Source of the DNA: Methylobacterium planeticum
GTDB lineage: Bacteria > Pseudomonadota > Alphaproteobacteria > Rhizobiales > Beijerinckiaceae
Assembly (NCBI RefSeq): GCF_008806345.1
Contig: NZ_VZZJ01000026.1
Location: forward strand, 1 to 64,000
Reading direction: 5' to 3'
Length of the DNA stretch: 64,000 nt
The number at the start of each line of letters is the position of its first letter. The stretch's first letter is position 1. The notes beneath the pieces were generated by a model. It was not told the origin of the DNA, made no database searches, and saw only the letters and a list, made by a program, of their open reading frames with translations. A program made the position numbers and the translations under genes. Shown here piece by piece: positions 33,363-42,256 of the stretch.

Positions 33363-33797
33363 TCAGGCGCCGGTATCGGCCTCGAGGCCCGCGGCCTCGA
33401 TGCCCGCCACCGCGCAGATCTCGTCGTTGTCTGAGGTGTCCCCCGAGATCCCGACCGCCCCGAGGATCCGGGCGCCGGCGCGGATCAGCACGCCCCCGGC
33501 CACCGGCACCAGGGCGGCGGGGCCGACGAGGTGGCTGACGGCGGCCACGAAGTGGGGCTGCTCCTCGGCCCGCCTGGCGATCGCCCGGGAGCCGAGGCCG
33601 AGGGCCAGCGCGCCGTTGGCCTTGCCGAGCGCGATCTCGGCGCGGCGCAGGGAGGTGCCGTCCTCGACCTGGACACATTTCAGAGAACCGCGGGCGTCAT
33701 AGACCGCCACCGCCAGGGGCTTCAGGCCGCGGGCGCGGGCCGTCTCCAGGGCGGTCGTCACGATGGTGCGGGCGGCGGCGAGGGTCAGTTCGGTCAT
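33363..33797 (-). CDS. GlcG/HbpS-like (DUF336) heme-degrading-family protein
   Basis: This 144-residue protein has the GlcG/HbpS fold: LTLAAARTIVTTALETARAR, LAVAVYDARG, then VAGGVLIRAGARILGAVGIS and DNDEICAVAGIEA. Relatives include an extracellular heme-binding sensor partner (HbpS) and GlcG of unknown role. No signal peptide is seen from the chosen ATG at 33797, so it is likely cytoplasmic. It is the first gene of the peptide-importer operon, an unusual partner. Confidence 0.82.
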   Translation of the reverse strand: MTELTLAAARTIVTTALETARARGLKPLAVAVYDARGSLKCVQVEDGTSLRRAEIALGKANGALALGLGSRAIARRAEEQPHFVAAVSHLVGPAALVPVAGGVLIRAGARILGAVGISGDTSDNDEICAVAGIEAAGLEADTGA

Positions 33798-33895
33798 CTG
33801 GGATCTCGGATGGCGGGCGGCCTCGCCCTTTGCGGGCATCTTCGTATAAAAACACGCCCAGGTTGCATCAGGACAGGACGGACCGGGAAGGGACC

Positions 33896-35017
33896 ATGCG
33901 TCGGGGGATCATCCATATCGGAATGCCGCGGACGGGGTCCACCTCGCTCCAGGCGGTGCTGACCACCCTCCGGCCGCAGCTCGGCGGCGTCGGGCTGCTC
34001 TATCCCGAGCTCGCCCCGCCCGGCAGCCCCGCCGGGGCGGACGTGAACCACCAGCCCCTCGGCGAGGCCCTCGACGGCCGCCGCCCGGCCCGCGAGCGGG
34101 CGGCGGCGCTGGCGCGCCTGTCCGGGATCCTGGGCTCGACCCGGGCCGACACGGTGATCCTGTCCTACGAGGATTTCGCCGTCCAGAAGCCGGGGCTCGG
34201 AATCCCGCGGATCGTTCATGATTTGTTCAAGGCCCACGGCTTCCGGACGGAGGTCGCCATCGTGGTCAAGCCGCAATTCGAGCAGCTCAATTCCGCCTAC
34301 GCGCACCTGGCCCAGCTCGTCCGCGAGACCCGCACCTTCCGGGGCTTCGCCCGCCAGACCTGGCGCTCCGGCCGCCTCGACTACGCCGCCCTGATCGAGC
34401 CGTGGCGCCGCGCCGCCGACGGCCGCGTCACCGCGATTCCCCTGCGCGACGCCCGCTCCGAGGCGCCGCTCCTGCAGCGTGTCGTGCGCGACCTCGGCCT
34501 CGCGGACCGCCTCTTCCCCCTGATGAGCGCGGAGACGCAGCGCCTCGTCACCAACCGCAGCCCCGGCCCGATCGCCGTCGAGGCGGCGCGCCGCCTGCGC
34601 CGCCTGCGGGTGCACCGCCAGGTCCGGGGCCATTCCCGCCGGATCGGCCACGTCCTCGACGACGCGGCCTGGAGCCGGGGCCTCGACCCGGAGCCCTTCC
34701 GGGGCGAGGCCCCGGAGATGCGCGCCCGGGTCGAGGCGCGCTACGCCCTCCCGAACGAGCGCTTCGCCCACGCGCTCTGGGGCGTCCCCTGGAGCGCCGC
34801 GGTCCAGCAGGCCCCGCCCCGGCCGCCGAACGAGCTGGCGGGACACGCGATCCCGCCCGAGACCGAGGCGCAGATCGAGACCCTGATGGCCGAGACGGTC
34901 CGGCATTTCGGCTTTCGCGCGCCCGCCCCCTGGCAGCGCGTCCCGGCCGACCTCGCCGAGGCCGCCGCCGAGCACCTCGCCCGCCTCGTCGGCTACTCGC
35001 GCTGGCGCGTGCCCTGA
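33896..35017 (+). CDS. Sulfotransferase-like P-loop protein
   Basis: This 373-residue protein opens with IIHIGMPRTGSTSLQAVLTT, which matches the 5'-phosphosulfate-binding loop of sulfotransferases. YEDFAVQKPG and LVTNRSPGPIAVEAA follow. The middle and end are not typical of any characterised carbohydrate sulfotransferase, so the acceptor is unknown; a glycan or lipid at the cell surface is possible. The ATG at 33896 has a GGAAGGGA site. It is divergent from the HbpS-like gene. Confidence 0.65.
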   Translation: MRRGIIHIGMPRTGSTSLQAVLTTLRPQLGGVGLLYPELAPPGSPAGADVNHQPLGEALDGRRPARERAAALARLSGILGSTRADTVILSYEDFAVQKPGLGIPRIVHDLFKAHGFRTEVAIVVKPQFEQLNSAYAHLAQLVRETRTFRGFARQTWRSGRLDYAALIEPWRRAADGRVTAIPLRDARSEAPLLQRVVRDLGLADRLFPLMSAETQRLVTNRSPGPIAVEAARRLRRLRVHRQVRGHSRRIGHVLDDAAWSRGLDPEPFRGEAPEMRARVEARYALPNERFAHALWGVPWSAAVQQAPPRPPNELAGHAIPPETEAQIETLMAETVRHFGFRAPAPWQRVPADLAEAAAEHLARLVGYSRWRVP

Positions 35018-35030
35018 GGGCGGGCCCGCC

Positions 35031-36044
35031 TCAGCCGAGCTTGGCCAGGAAGGCGTCGTAGCTGCGGGTGACGGCGCCGAGCCGCTCGAAATGCGGGAAG
35101 GCCCCGGTCGGCATCCGCTCGATCGTCCAGTTCGGACGCTCCCGGAACCCCGCCGCGTGGCGGTAATCCACGAAGTCGCCGCGCTCGCCGTGGACCATCC
35201 AGACGGGCAGCCACAGGGCCTCGTAGAGGCGGGTGGCGTCCGTCGGGAACAGGTGGCCGGCCAGGAACGAGAAGGGCGCGTGCTCGGCGCCCGGCTGATG
35301 CGCCGAGGCGTAATCGTAGGCCAGTAGCCCCTCGTCGATCCGGCGCGATCCCCAGGTCTTCTCCAGGAAGTAGCGCATGCTCGGCCGGCTGACGAGCGCG
35401 TCGAACAGGGCCCGGCCCCAGAGCGGATTGTCGACCGCGGACCGAACGGCCTCGTTCCCCCGGTGCCCGCCCAGGGGGCCGCGGCCGGCGAGGCGCGCGT
35501 CGAACCCGGTCGGGCTGATCAGCCCGAGGCTCCGGTAATCCTGCGCCTGCTCCAGGGCCGCGCGGGCGAGATATTCCGCCGAGAGCGAGAGCGCGACGGC
35601 ATCGAGGCGCGCACCGCCGTGCCGCCGCCGGACGAGGCCGGCCACCGCGTGGATCGCGTCGACCATCAGGCGCGGCGTGTAGGCGCGCCGGCGCCGCTCC
35701 GAGAAGCCGAAGCCCGGCAGGTCGAGGGCGTAGACGGGCCGGGCCCGGCCGTAATGGAGGTAGAGCGGGCGCACCTCGTAGGCGTTCGCCGCCGCATTGA
35801 TCGAATGGATCAGGAGGAGCGGCGTCCCCTCGTTCGGGCCGTCGCCGTAGAGGCCGACCACGCCGCCGCGGGTCGGCAAGTCCGCGCGCCGGCCGGGCAG
35901 GGCCGGGGGGAGCGGCATCCGGTGGTCGATGCCGAGGCGGCTGTAGGCGAGCCAGCCCGCGGCAGCCCCCAGGGCGCCGAGCCCGACGGTCTTGCCGATC
36001 CTCGAAACCCGGGCCGGGAGGGTAGGCTCGGATCGGCTCGCCAT
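35031..36044 (-). CDS. Alpha/beta hydrolase
   Basis: This 337-residue protein has a hydrophobic N-terminal helix (GLGALGAAAGWLAYSRLGI) that may anchor it. An alpha/beta hydrolase domain follows: LLLIHSINAAANAYEV (oxyanion region), VYALDLPGFGFSER and a nucleophile elbow AVALSLSAEYLAR, where Gly residues of GxSxG are replaced by small or hydrophobic ones. VWMVHGERGDFVDYR holds the likely acidic residue, and a His follows in GAFPHFER. The substrate is unknown. It converges with the sulfotransferase-like gene. Confidence 0.82.
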   Translation of the reverse strand: MASRSEPTLPARVSRIGKTVGLGALGAAAGWLAYSRLGIDHRMPLPPALPGRRADLPTRGGVVGLYGDGPNEGTPLLLIHSINAAANAYEVRPLYLHYGRARPVYALDLPGFGFSERRRRAYTPRLMVDAIHAVAGLVRRRHGGARLDAVALSLSAEYLARAALEQAQDYRSLGLISPTGFDARLAGRGPLGGHRGNEAVRSAVDNPLWGRALFDALVSRPSMRYFLEKTWGSRRIDEGLLAYDYASAHQPGAEHAPFSFLAGHLFPTDATRLYEALWLPVWMVHGERGDFVDYRHAAGFRERPNWTIERMPTGAFPHFERLGAVTRSYDAFLAKLG

Positions 36045-36101
36045 CGTTGCGCCTCGTCACGGAGTTGGGGCGACAACGTCGCGGGCGCGGCGAACGTTGC
36101 C

Positions 36102-37973
36102 TCAGGCGTTCGCGGCCTCGATCTCCCCGCTGAGGGCGAGCCACTCCTCCTCGGCGTTGCCGAGGGCGCCCGCCGCCTCGGCCCGCATCCGGGCGAGCTC
36201 GCCGGCCTTGGCCGGGTTCTGCTGGAAGGCCGAGCCGTCCGCGAGCGCCGCATCGATCTTGGCGACGGCCTCCGAGAGCTTGGCCATCCGCGCCTCGACG
36301 GCCTCGAGCTTCCTGCGCAGCGGCGCCAGAGCGGCGCGGCGTTCGACGGCTGAGCGGCGCGCCTCCGCCTTCTGGCCCCCGTTCCCCTCCGAATTGCGGC
36401 TCTCCTCGCGCTCGGGCCCCGCGAGGATGAGGCGGCGATAATCGTCCATGTCGCCGTCGAAGGTCTTGACGGAGCCGTTCGCCACGAGCCAGAGCCGGTC
36501 GGCGCAGGCCTCCACCAGGAAGCGGTCGTGCGAGACCAGGATCACCGCGCCCTCGTAGTCGTTGATGGCCTCGACGAGGGCCTGCCGGCTCTCGATGTCG
36601 AGGTGGTTCGTCGGCTCGTCGAGGATGAGGAGATGGGGCCCGTTGAAGGCGGCGAGCCCCATCAGGAGCCGCGCCTTCTCGCCGCCGGAGAGTTGCGCGA
36701 CGGGGGTGTCCGCCTTGTTGGCCGGAAAGCCGAGTCGCGCGGTCGCGGCGCGCACCCTGGCCTCCGGCACGTCCGGCATCCGCTCGCGGACATGGGCGTA
36801 GGCGCTCTCGGCCGGGCGCAGCTCGTCGAGCTGATGCTGCGCGAAATACGCGACCTCCATCTTGCCCGAGCGCTTGAGCTCGCCCGCGAGGGGCGGCAGC
36901 CGGCCGCCGATCAGCTTGCAGAGGGTCGACTTGCCGTTGCCGTTGGCCCCGAGCAGCGCCACGCGGTCGTCGGGCGCGAGGCTGAGGTTGAGGCCCGAGA
37001 GGACGATCCGGTCGGCGTAGCCCGCCTGGACCCGCTCCATCGCGACGATCGGCGGCGAGAGCGGCCGTTCCGGGCTCGGCAGGTGGATCACCGGCACGTC
37101 GTCCTCGATCAGGGCCGCGATCGGCTCCATCTTGGCGAGGCGCTTCACGCGCGACTGGGCCTGGCGGGCCTTCGTCGCCTTGGCCTTGAAGCGGTCGACG
37201 AAGCTCTGGAGATGGGCCCGCTCGGCCTCCTGCTTCGCCCGCGCCTTCACCTGGAGCACGCGCTTCTCGGAGAGCTGGCGGGCGAAGGCGGTGTAGCCGC
37301 CGCGCCAGAGGGTCAGCTGACCGCGCTCGAGGTGGAGGATGTGGTCCACGCACTCGTCGAGCAGGTCGCGGTCGTGGCTGATGATGATGGCCGTGCGCGG
37401 ATAGCGCTCGAGGTAATCGTAGAGCCAGATCGTGCCCTCGATGTCGAGGTAGTTGGTGGGTTCGTCGAGGAGGAGCAGGTCGGGCTCGGAGAACAGCACC
37501 GCGGCCAGCGCGACGCGCATGCGCCAGCCGCCGGAGAAGTCGGAGCAGGGACGGCCTTGCGCCTCCGCGTCGAAGCCGAGCCCGTGCAGGATCGCGGCGG
37601 CGCGCGCGGGCGCAGAGTGCGCCCCGATATCGACGAGCCGGGTCTCGATCTCGGCCCGGCGCAGGCCCTCGGCGTGCTCGGCCTCCGCCATCAGGCGGCT
37701 CCGCTCGGTGTCTGCGGCCAGGACCACCGCGTGCAGCGTCTCGGGGCCGGCGGGGGCCTCCTGCGCGACGGCGCCGATGCGCATGCCCTTCGGCAGTCCG
37801 ATGGTGCCGCCCTCGGTGGGAATGTCGCCGAGGATGGCCCTGAACAGCGTGGTCTTGCCCGCTCCGTTCCGCCCGACGAGCCCGACGCGGGCACGGTCGG
37901 GGATCGCGAAGGAGGCGCGGTCGAGGATCAGGCGCTCGCCGATGCGGTAGGTGAGGTCGTTGACGCGGAGCAT
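36102..37973 (-). CDS. ABC-F family ATPase (translation-associated type)
   Basis: This 623-residue protein has two ABC domains and no membrane segment. Walker A motifs are GRNGAGKTTLFRAI and GANGNGKSTLCKLI. Signature motifs are DFSGGWRMRVALAA and LSGGEKARLLMGLA, each followed by DEPTNYLDIEG or DEPTNHLDIES. The interdomain linker has the basic helical region typical of ABC-F factors acting at the ribosomal E site (YheS/Uup group). A coiled-coil-like C-terminal segment follows. It appears to be a single-gene unit. Confidence 0.9.
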   Translation of the reverse strand: MLRVNDLTYRIGERLILDRASFAIPDRARVGLVGRNGAGKTTLFRAILGDIPTEGGTIGLPKGMRIGAVAQEAPAGPETLHAVVLAADTERSRLMAEAEHAEGLRRAEIETRLVDIGAHSAPARAAAILHGLGFDAEAQGRPCSDFSGGWRMRVALAAVLFSEPDLLLLDEPTNYLDIEGTIWLYDYLERYPRTAIIISHDRDLLDECVDHILHLERGQLTLWRGGYTAFARQLSEKRVLQVKARAKQEAERAHLQSFVDRFKAKATKARQAQSRVKRLAKMEPIAALIEDDVPVIHLPSPERPLSPPIVAMERVQAGYADRIVLSGLNLSLAPDDRVALLGANGNGKSTLCKLIGGRLPPLAGELKRSGKMEVAYFAQHQLDELRPAESAYAHVRERMPDVPEARVRAATARLGFPANKADTPVAQLSGGEKARLLMGLAAFNGPHLLILDEPTNHLDIESRQALVEAINDYEGAVILVSHDRFLVEACADRLWLVANGSVKTFDGDMDDYRRLILAGPEREESRNSEGNGGQKAEARRSAVERRAALAPLRRKLEAVEARMAKLSEAVAKIDAALADGSAFQQNPAKAGELARMRAEAAGALGNAEEEWLALSGEIEAANA

Positions 37974-38154
37974 GGGGGCGTTCTGGCGAGGCACGCGCCG
38001 CGAGGCAAGCGGCCAATGCACCGGATCGTACCGCGAGGGTTGCGGGTTCGGGGGTGTCCGGCGCCTAAGCGGGCCGGCCGCGTCCGCACCGGGTGCGCCG
38101 TTCGCCGGGCTCGTTCACGGCGTTCCCGCGTGCCGGGGGCGCGGATGGTCCCGG

Positions 38155-38259
38155 ATGCGGCGCGCCTTTCAGATCTTCTCCGAGCCCGAGCGCGGCGGCT
38201 GGCGCCTGCGATTGCGCGAGGCCATCGCGCGCTGCCTCAGCGAGCGGCTCGATTCGTGA
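38155..38259 (+). CDS. Possible 34-aa peptide, low support
   Basis: The frame begins at an ATG at 38155 and encodes FQIFSEPERGGWRLRLREAI and a short helical end. It looks amphipathic and has none of the low-complexity look of shadow frames, but there is no clear ribosome binding site. It ends 6 bp before the convergent lpxC stop. It may be a gene remnant. Confidence 0.25.
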   Translation: MRRAFQIFSEPERGGWRLRLREAIARCLSERLDS

Positions 38260-38265
38260 GCTGCC

Positions 38266-39189
38266 TCAGACGAAGTCCCAGGCCGAGGCGTCCCGCATCA
38301 ATTTGGCGACGAGGGCGTGGTTCAGTTCGTGGCCCGTATGCGCCGCCGTGACATGACCGAGGATCGGGTGCCCGGCGAGCGACAGGTCCCCCACGAGGTC
38401 GAGGATGCGGTGGCGCACGGGCTCATCGGGCACGCGCATGCCCCCGATGACGCGATTCCCGAAGATCGCGGCGGTGGTCGACAGGTTGGCACCGCGCAGG
38501 AGCGGGCGGCCGGTGGCGTAGGCGTAGAGCTTGGTCGGCAACGCCCATTTCAGGCGCCCGAAGCTGCGCGACGGGGCGAGATCGCGCTGGAAGGTCTCGG
38601 GCGTGATCGCGCCCTGCCACCGCATCTCGCCGAAATGCGCGAGCGACAGGCTCGCGGCGATCGAGAGGCTCGGCGCCGGCTCGATGCGCAGGGAGCGCCG
38701 ACCGTCCCGGACCTCGACGGTCCGGCGCACCCGGATCATCCGACGGGGGGCCGCGAGCTCGGTCCGGCCGACGTCGCGGATCGCCGCGCACCAGGGGGCC
38801 GCGCTGCCGTCGAAGATCGGCAGTTCCTCACCGTCGATCTCCACCAGGGCGTTGTCGATCGCGAGGGCGCTGAGGGCGGCGAGCAGGTGCTCGACCGTGC
38901 GGACCAGCGTCCCATCGGACGCCTGGAGGGCGGTGCACAGGGGCTGGGAGACCCGGGCCGGCCACAGGGCCGGGACCGTGATCGCCAGGCCGTTGCGCAG
39001 CCGGCGTCGGAACACGATGCCGGTGCCGGCCTCGGCCGGGGAGACACGCACGGCGGCGTTGCGCCCGGTGTGGAGACTCCGCCCCTGGCGGGCGAAGGCA
39101 TTGGCGATCGTCGCCTGCGCGGGGGCCGGGGCGCGGACGGGGACCGTCCAGGGTCCCGATGTCTCGAACATGGCGGGAAGGGCAGACAT
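38266..39189 (-). CDS. lpxC: UDP-3-O-acyl-N-acetylglucosamine deacetylase
   Basis: This 307-residue zinc enzyme catalyses the committed step of lipid A synthesis. The metal and catalytic residues are visible: VRTVEHLLAALSAL (Glu and first His), DEPVRHRILDLVGDLSL (second His and Asp) and AHTGHELNHAL (catalytic His). The GRSLHTGRNAAVRV start matches family. It is not beside ftsZ or other division genes as in many bacteria, and it departs from the consensus between SRSFG and GGMRV, so it could be a second copy. The start may be the ATG at 39189 or a few codons later. Confidence 0.9.
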   Translation of the reverse strand: MSALPAMFETSGPWTVPVRAPAPAQATIANAFARQGRSLHTGRNAAVRVSPAEAGTGIVFRRRLRNGLAITVPALWPARVSQPLCTALQASDGTLVRTVEHLLAALSALAIDNALVEIDGEELPIFDGSAAPWCAAIRDVGRTELAAPRRMIRVRRTVEVRDGRRSLRIEPAPSLSIAASLSLAHFGEMRWQGAITPETFQRDLAPSRSFGRLKWALPTKLYAYATGRPLLRGANLSTTAAIFGNRVIGGMRVPDEPVRHRILDLVGDLSLAGHPILGHVTAAHTGHELNHALVAKLMRDASAWDFV

Positions 39190-39561
39190 GTCACCCGGGC
39201 CGGCGGAATTGGGGGATCGGGGAGGCAGCGGCGGTCACCGGACGGTTCGACATCGTGGCCAAGGCCCTGCGCCGGTTCAGATCCGGTCGCGCTGCCTATC
39301 GGGTGCCGGAGCTTGGCGGAAGTAAAAGGTTCGTCATCGGCACTGTCCGGCGCGGCGCATCCACCATTATGGTTCATCCACGTCGATCACCCGGCCTCGA
39401 CTTGACCGGTGTAAACGCTGCCGCCACGATCGCAGGCAGCTTGACGTTGCCGACATTCGGGTCCAACCGGCCCTTTGCTCCCTCACGGCCGAAGTATCGA
39501 AGGCTTGCGCGACGGGAGCGTGCCGGGCGTGGTTGCGTCGGATTCCGTGGGGGCTGAGGGG
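39190..39561. other. Intergenic region, divergent promoters
   Basis: This 372-bp gap lies between lpxC and the Crp/Fnr gene. It contains a Crp/Fnr-like half-symmetric site at 39402-39415 and a TTGACG element at about 39441. No small gene is supported. Confidence 0.5.
39402..39415. promoter_or_regulatory. Candidate Fnr/FixK-type box
   Basis: TTGACCGGTGTAAA resembles the Fnr/FixK consensus TTGAC-N4-GTCAA with a single mismatch in the right arm. It lies about 147 bp before the Crp/Fnr start, so autoregulation is possible. Confidence 0.35.
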
Positions 39562-40248
39562 ATGGGTCGGCTAGCGAGCATTCCGTTCTTCAAGGAGCCG
39601 GGCATCGAGCTCGCACCCTTCGAGACCCGATGCCATTGGCGGCGGTTCGACGAGAACGAGGTTCTGGTCGATTACGATGACGTTTCGACCGACGTGTACT
39701 TCCTGGCCGCGGGCGAGGTGCGGATCCTCAACCGCTCGCAATCGGGCAAGGAGGTCATCCTCGGCGAGATGCGGGCCGGTGCCTTCTTCGGCGAGCTCGC
39801 GGCGCTCGACGGGATCGGCCGCTCGGCCAACGTCACGGCGCTCACCCGCGGCGAGGTCTGCGTGGTGCCGGCCGCCGTCTTCCGCCAGATGGTCTTCGCC
39901 TCCGAGCCCATCGCCGACCGGCTGTTCCGCCTGCTGACGAAGCGCGTGCGGGAGCTGAACACCCGCCTGATGGAGCACGCCCTCCTCGACCTGCGCCACC
40001 GGCTCTACGCGGAGCTGCTGCGCCTGTCGGTGCCGCGCGCGGGCGCGGGGGACGAGCGCGTGGTGACGCCGCCGCCCTACCACCACGTCCTCGCCGCCCG
40101 CATCGGCTGCCGCCGCGAGCAGGTGACCCGCGAGTTCACCGTGATGGCGAGCGAGGGGCTCGTCGACCGCACCCGCGGCGCTCTCGTGATCCGTCGGCCG
40201 GACCTCCTCGAGGCGCGGGTGGCCGAAGCCCTTCGCGAGGATGGCTGA
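39562..40248 (+). CDS. Crp/Fnr family regulator
   Basis: This 228-residue regulator has an N-terminal cyclic-nucleotide-like beta-barrel (VYFLAAGEVRILNRSQSGKE and GAFFGELAALDGIGRSANVT) and a C-terminal winged helix (LAARIGCRREQVTREFTVMA). It lacks the N-terminal Cys cluster of oxygen-sensing Fnr. The RSANVTA stretch of the barrel is like Crp. The start at 39562 is preceded by GAGGG. Its last 8 nt overlap the start of the ABC ATPase gene, so it leads the importer operon and may control it. Confidence 0.85.
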   Translation: MGRLASIPFFKEPGIELAPFETRCHWRRFDENEVLVDYDDVSTDVYFLAAGEVRILNRSQSGKEVILGEMRAGAFFGELAALDGIGRSANVTALTRGEVCVVPAAVFRQMVFASEPIADRLFRLLTKRVRELNTRLMEHALLDLRHRLYAELLRLSVPRAGAGDERVVTPPPYHHVLAARIGCRREQVTREFTVMASEGLVDRTRGALVIRRPDLLEARVAEALREDG

Positions 40249-41332
40249 TCCCCTCCGGGCGGGCGCGCCGGAGACGCAGCCCCTGCGGCTCGCCAACGTC
40301 ACCAAGCGGTTCGGAACCCACACGGCCGTCGAGGATGTCAGCCTCGACCTCCGCTCGGGCGAATTCCTCTGCCTCCTCGGCCCGTCAGGCTGCGGCAAGA
40401 GCACGCTGCTGCGCCTGATCGCCGGGTTCGAGACGCCGACCTCGGGCAGCATCGGCCTCGACGGCCGGGACCTCGCCGGGCTGCCGCCGCATCGGCGGCC
40501 GGTGAACATGATGTTCCAGTCCTACGCGCTCTTCCCGCATATGAGCGTCGCGCGGAATATCGCCTACGGCCTCAAGGGCCTGGGCCTGTCCCGCGCCGCC
40601 ACGGCGGAGCGGGTCGAGGGCCTCCTGCGCCTCGTGCGCCTCGACGGCTTCGCGGACCGGCGGCCGGACCGCCTCTCCGGCGGCCAGCGCCAGCGGGTCG
40701 CGCTCGCTCGGGCGCTCGCCCGCGAGCCGCGCGTCCTCCTCCTCGACGAGCCGCTCGGCGCCCTCGACCGCTCCCTGCGCGAGGAGACGCAAGCGGAGCT
40801 GCGCGCCCTGCAGCGGCGGCTCGCCACCAGCTTCGTGGTGGTCACGCACGATCCCTCCGAGGCGATGACGATGGCCGACCGCATCGGCGTGATGGATCGC
40901 GGGCGCCTGATGCAGGTCGGGGCGGCGGCCGAGCTCTACGAGCGGCCGGCGAACCGCTTCGTGGCGGGGCTCCTCGGCGACGTGAACCTGATCGAGGGGC
41001 GGCTCGGGGCGGATGCCGCGGGCCCGACCCGCACCGTCGAGACCGGGCTGGGGCCGATCCGGGCCAGCGCCGGCGCCGCCCTCGGCCCGGGGGACGCCGT
41101 CGTGGTGGCGCTGCGGCCGGAGCGGATCCGCCTCGCGGACGAGAGCGGGGAGGGGCTTGCCGGGCGCGTCATCGAGGTCACGTTCCTCGGCGACCGCATC
41201 CGCCGGCTCATCCGGATGGAGGACGGCACGGTGCTGCGCGCGAGTGGGCCCGGCGGCGGTCCGGACTGGCCCGTCGGCGCGGACGTCCGCCTCGGCTTCG
41301 CGCCGGCCTCCGCCGTGGTCCTGCCCGCATGA
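40241..41332 (+). CDS. potA: Spermidine/putrescine-type ABC transporter ATPase (PotA-like)
   Basis: This 363-residue ATPase has Walker A GPSGCGKSTLLRLI, the Q-loop MMFQSYALFPHMSVARN, signature RLSGGQRQRVALARAL and Walker B LLLDEPLGALDRSLR. A C-terminal TOBE-like regulatory domain follows (VVVALRPERIRLAD). It belongs to the PotA/CysA/MalK class driving polyamine- or iron-type importers. It overlaps the regulator upstream by 8 nt and the permease downstream by 4 nt. No periplasmic binding protein is next to it. Confidence 0.88.
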   Translation: MADPLRAGAPETQPLRLANVTKRFGTHTAVEDVSLDLRSGEFLCLLGPSGCGKSTLLRLIAGFETPTSGSIGLDGRDLAGLPPHRRPVNMMFQSYALFPHMSVARNIAYGLKGLGLSRAATAERVEGLLRLVRLDGFADRRPDRLSGGQRQRVALARALAREPRVLLLDEPLGALDRSLREETQAELRALQRRLATSFVVVTHDPSEAMTMADRIGVMDRGRLMQVGAAAELYERPANRFVAGLLGDVNLIEGRLGADAAGPTRTVETGLGPIRASAGAALGPGDAVVVALRPERIRLADESGEGLAGRVIEVTFLGDRIRRLIRMEDGTVLRASGPGGGPDWPVGADVRLGFAPASAVVLPA

Positions 41333-42240
41333 CCCCCCGGTCCGCCCGACCGTTGCGCGCGCTGGTGCGGCTGCCACCGCTGCTCTGGCTCGGGGCGTTC
41401 TTCCTCGTGCCCTTCGCGATCACGCTGAAGATCAGCCTGTCGGAACCCGCGACCGCGATGCCGCCCTACCTGCCGGTCCTCGACTGGGCCGGGGGGGTCG
41501 AGGGCTGGTCGAGCTTCCTAGAAGCGCTGCACTTCACGAATTTCGAGACGCTCGCGGGAGACGCGCTCTACCGCGATGCGGCGCTCGCCTCCCTGGCGCT
41601 CGCCCTGACCGCCACCGCGATCCTGATCGCCATCGGCACGCCGGTCGCCTACGCGATGGCCCGGGCCTCCGCGCGCTGGCAGCCGATCCTCGTGGCGCTC
41701 GTGGTGGTGCCGTTCTGGACGAGCTTCCTGATCCGGGTCTACGCCTGGATCGCGATCCTGAAGCCCGAGGGGCTGCTCAATGCCGGGCTGCTGCGTCTGG
41801 GTCTGATCGGGGCGCCACTCGAGATCCTGAACACGCAAGTCGCTGTTCTGATTGGCTTAACCTACGCCTACCTGCCCTTCATGGTGCTGCCGCTCTACGC
41901 CGTGATGAGCCGGCTCGACCCGGTGCTGCGAGAGGCGGCCTCCGATCTCGGGGCCTCGCCGACGCGGGTGTTCTGGAGCGTCACCCTGCCGCTCGCCGCG
42001 CCCGGGCTGGTGGCGGGGGCGCTGCTCTGCTTCATCCCGATGGTGGGGGAATTCATCATCCCGGACCTCCTCGGCGGGTCGGAGACCCTGATGCTGGGGC
42101 GGGTCCTGTGGGGCGAGTTCTTCTCGAACCGCGACTGGCCGCTGGCCTCCGCGGTGGCGGTCCTGATGCTGCTGATCGTGGTCGGGCCGGTCATCCTGTT
42201 CCGCGAGGCCGAGACCCGGAGGGGGGAGGCGGCCCGGTAG
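41329..42240 (+). CDS. potB: ABC transporter permease, PotB-like
   Basis: This 303-residue permease has six predicted helices. The coupling motif is LREAASDLGASPTRVFWSVT, which contacts the ATPase. PFWTSFLIRVYAWIAIL and FIPMVGEFIIPDLLGG are typical of PotB. It starts within the ATPase stop (ATGA overlap). Confidence 0.88.
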   Translation: MTPRSARPLRALVRLPPLLWLGAFFLVPFAITLKISLSEPATAMPPYLPVLDWAGGVEGWSSFLEALHFTNFETLAGDALYRDAALASLALALTATAILIAIGTPVAYAMARASARWQPILVALVVVPFWTSFLIRVYAWIAILKPEGLLNAGLLRLGLIGAPLEILNTQVAVLIGLTYAYLPFMVLPLYAVMSRLDPVLREAASDLGASPTRVFWSVTLPLAAPGLVAGALLCFIPMVGEFIIPDLLGGSETLMLGRVLWGEFFSNRDWPLASAVAVLMLLIVVGPVILFREAETRRGEAAR

Positions 42241-42256
42241 CCATGTGGAACAAATC

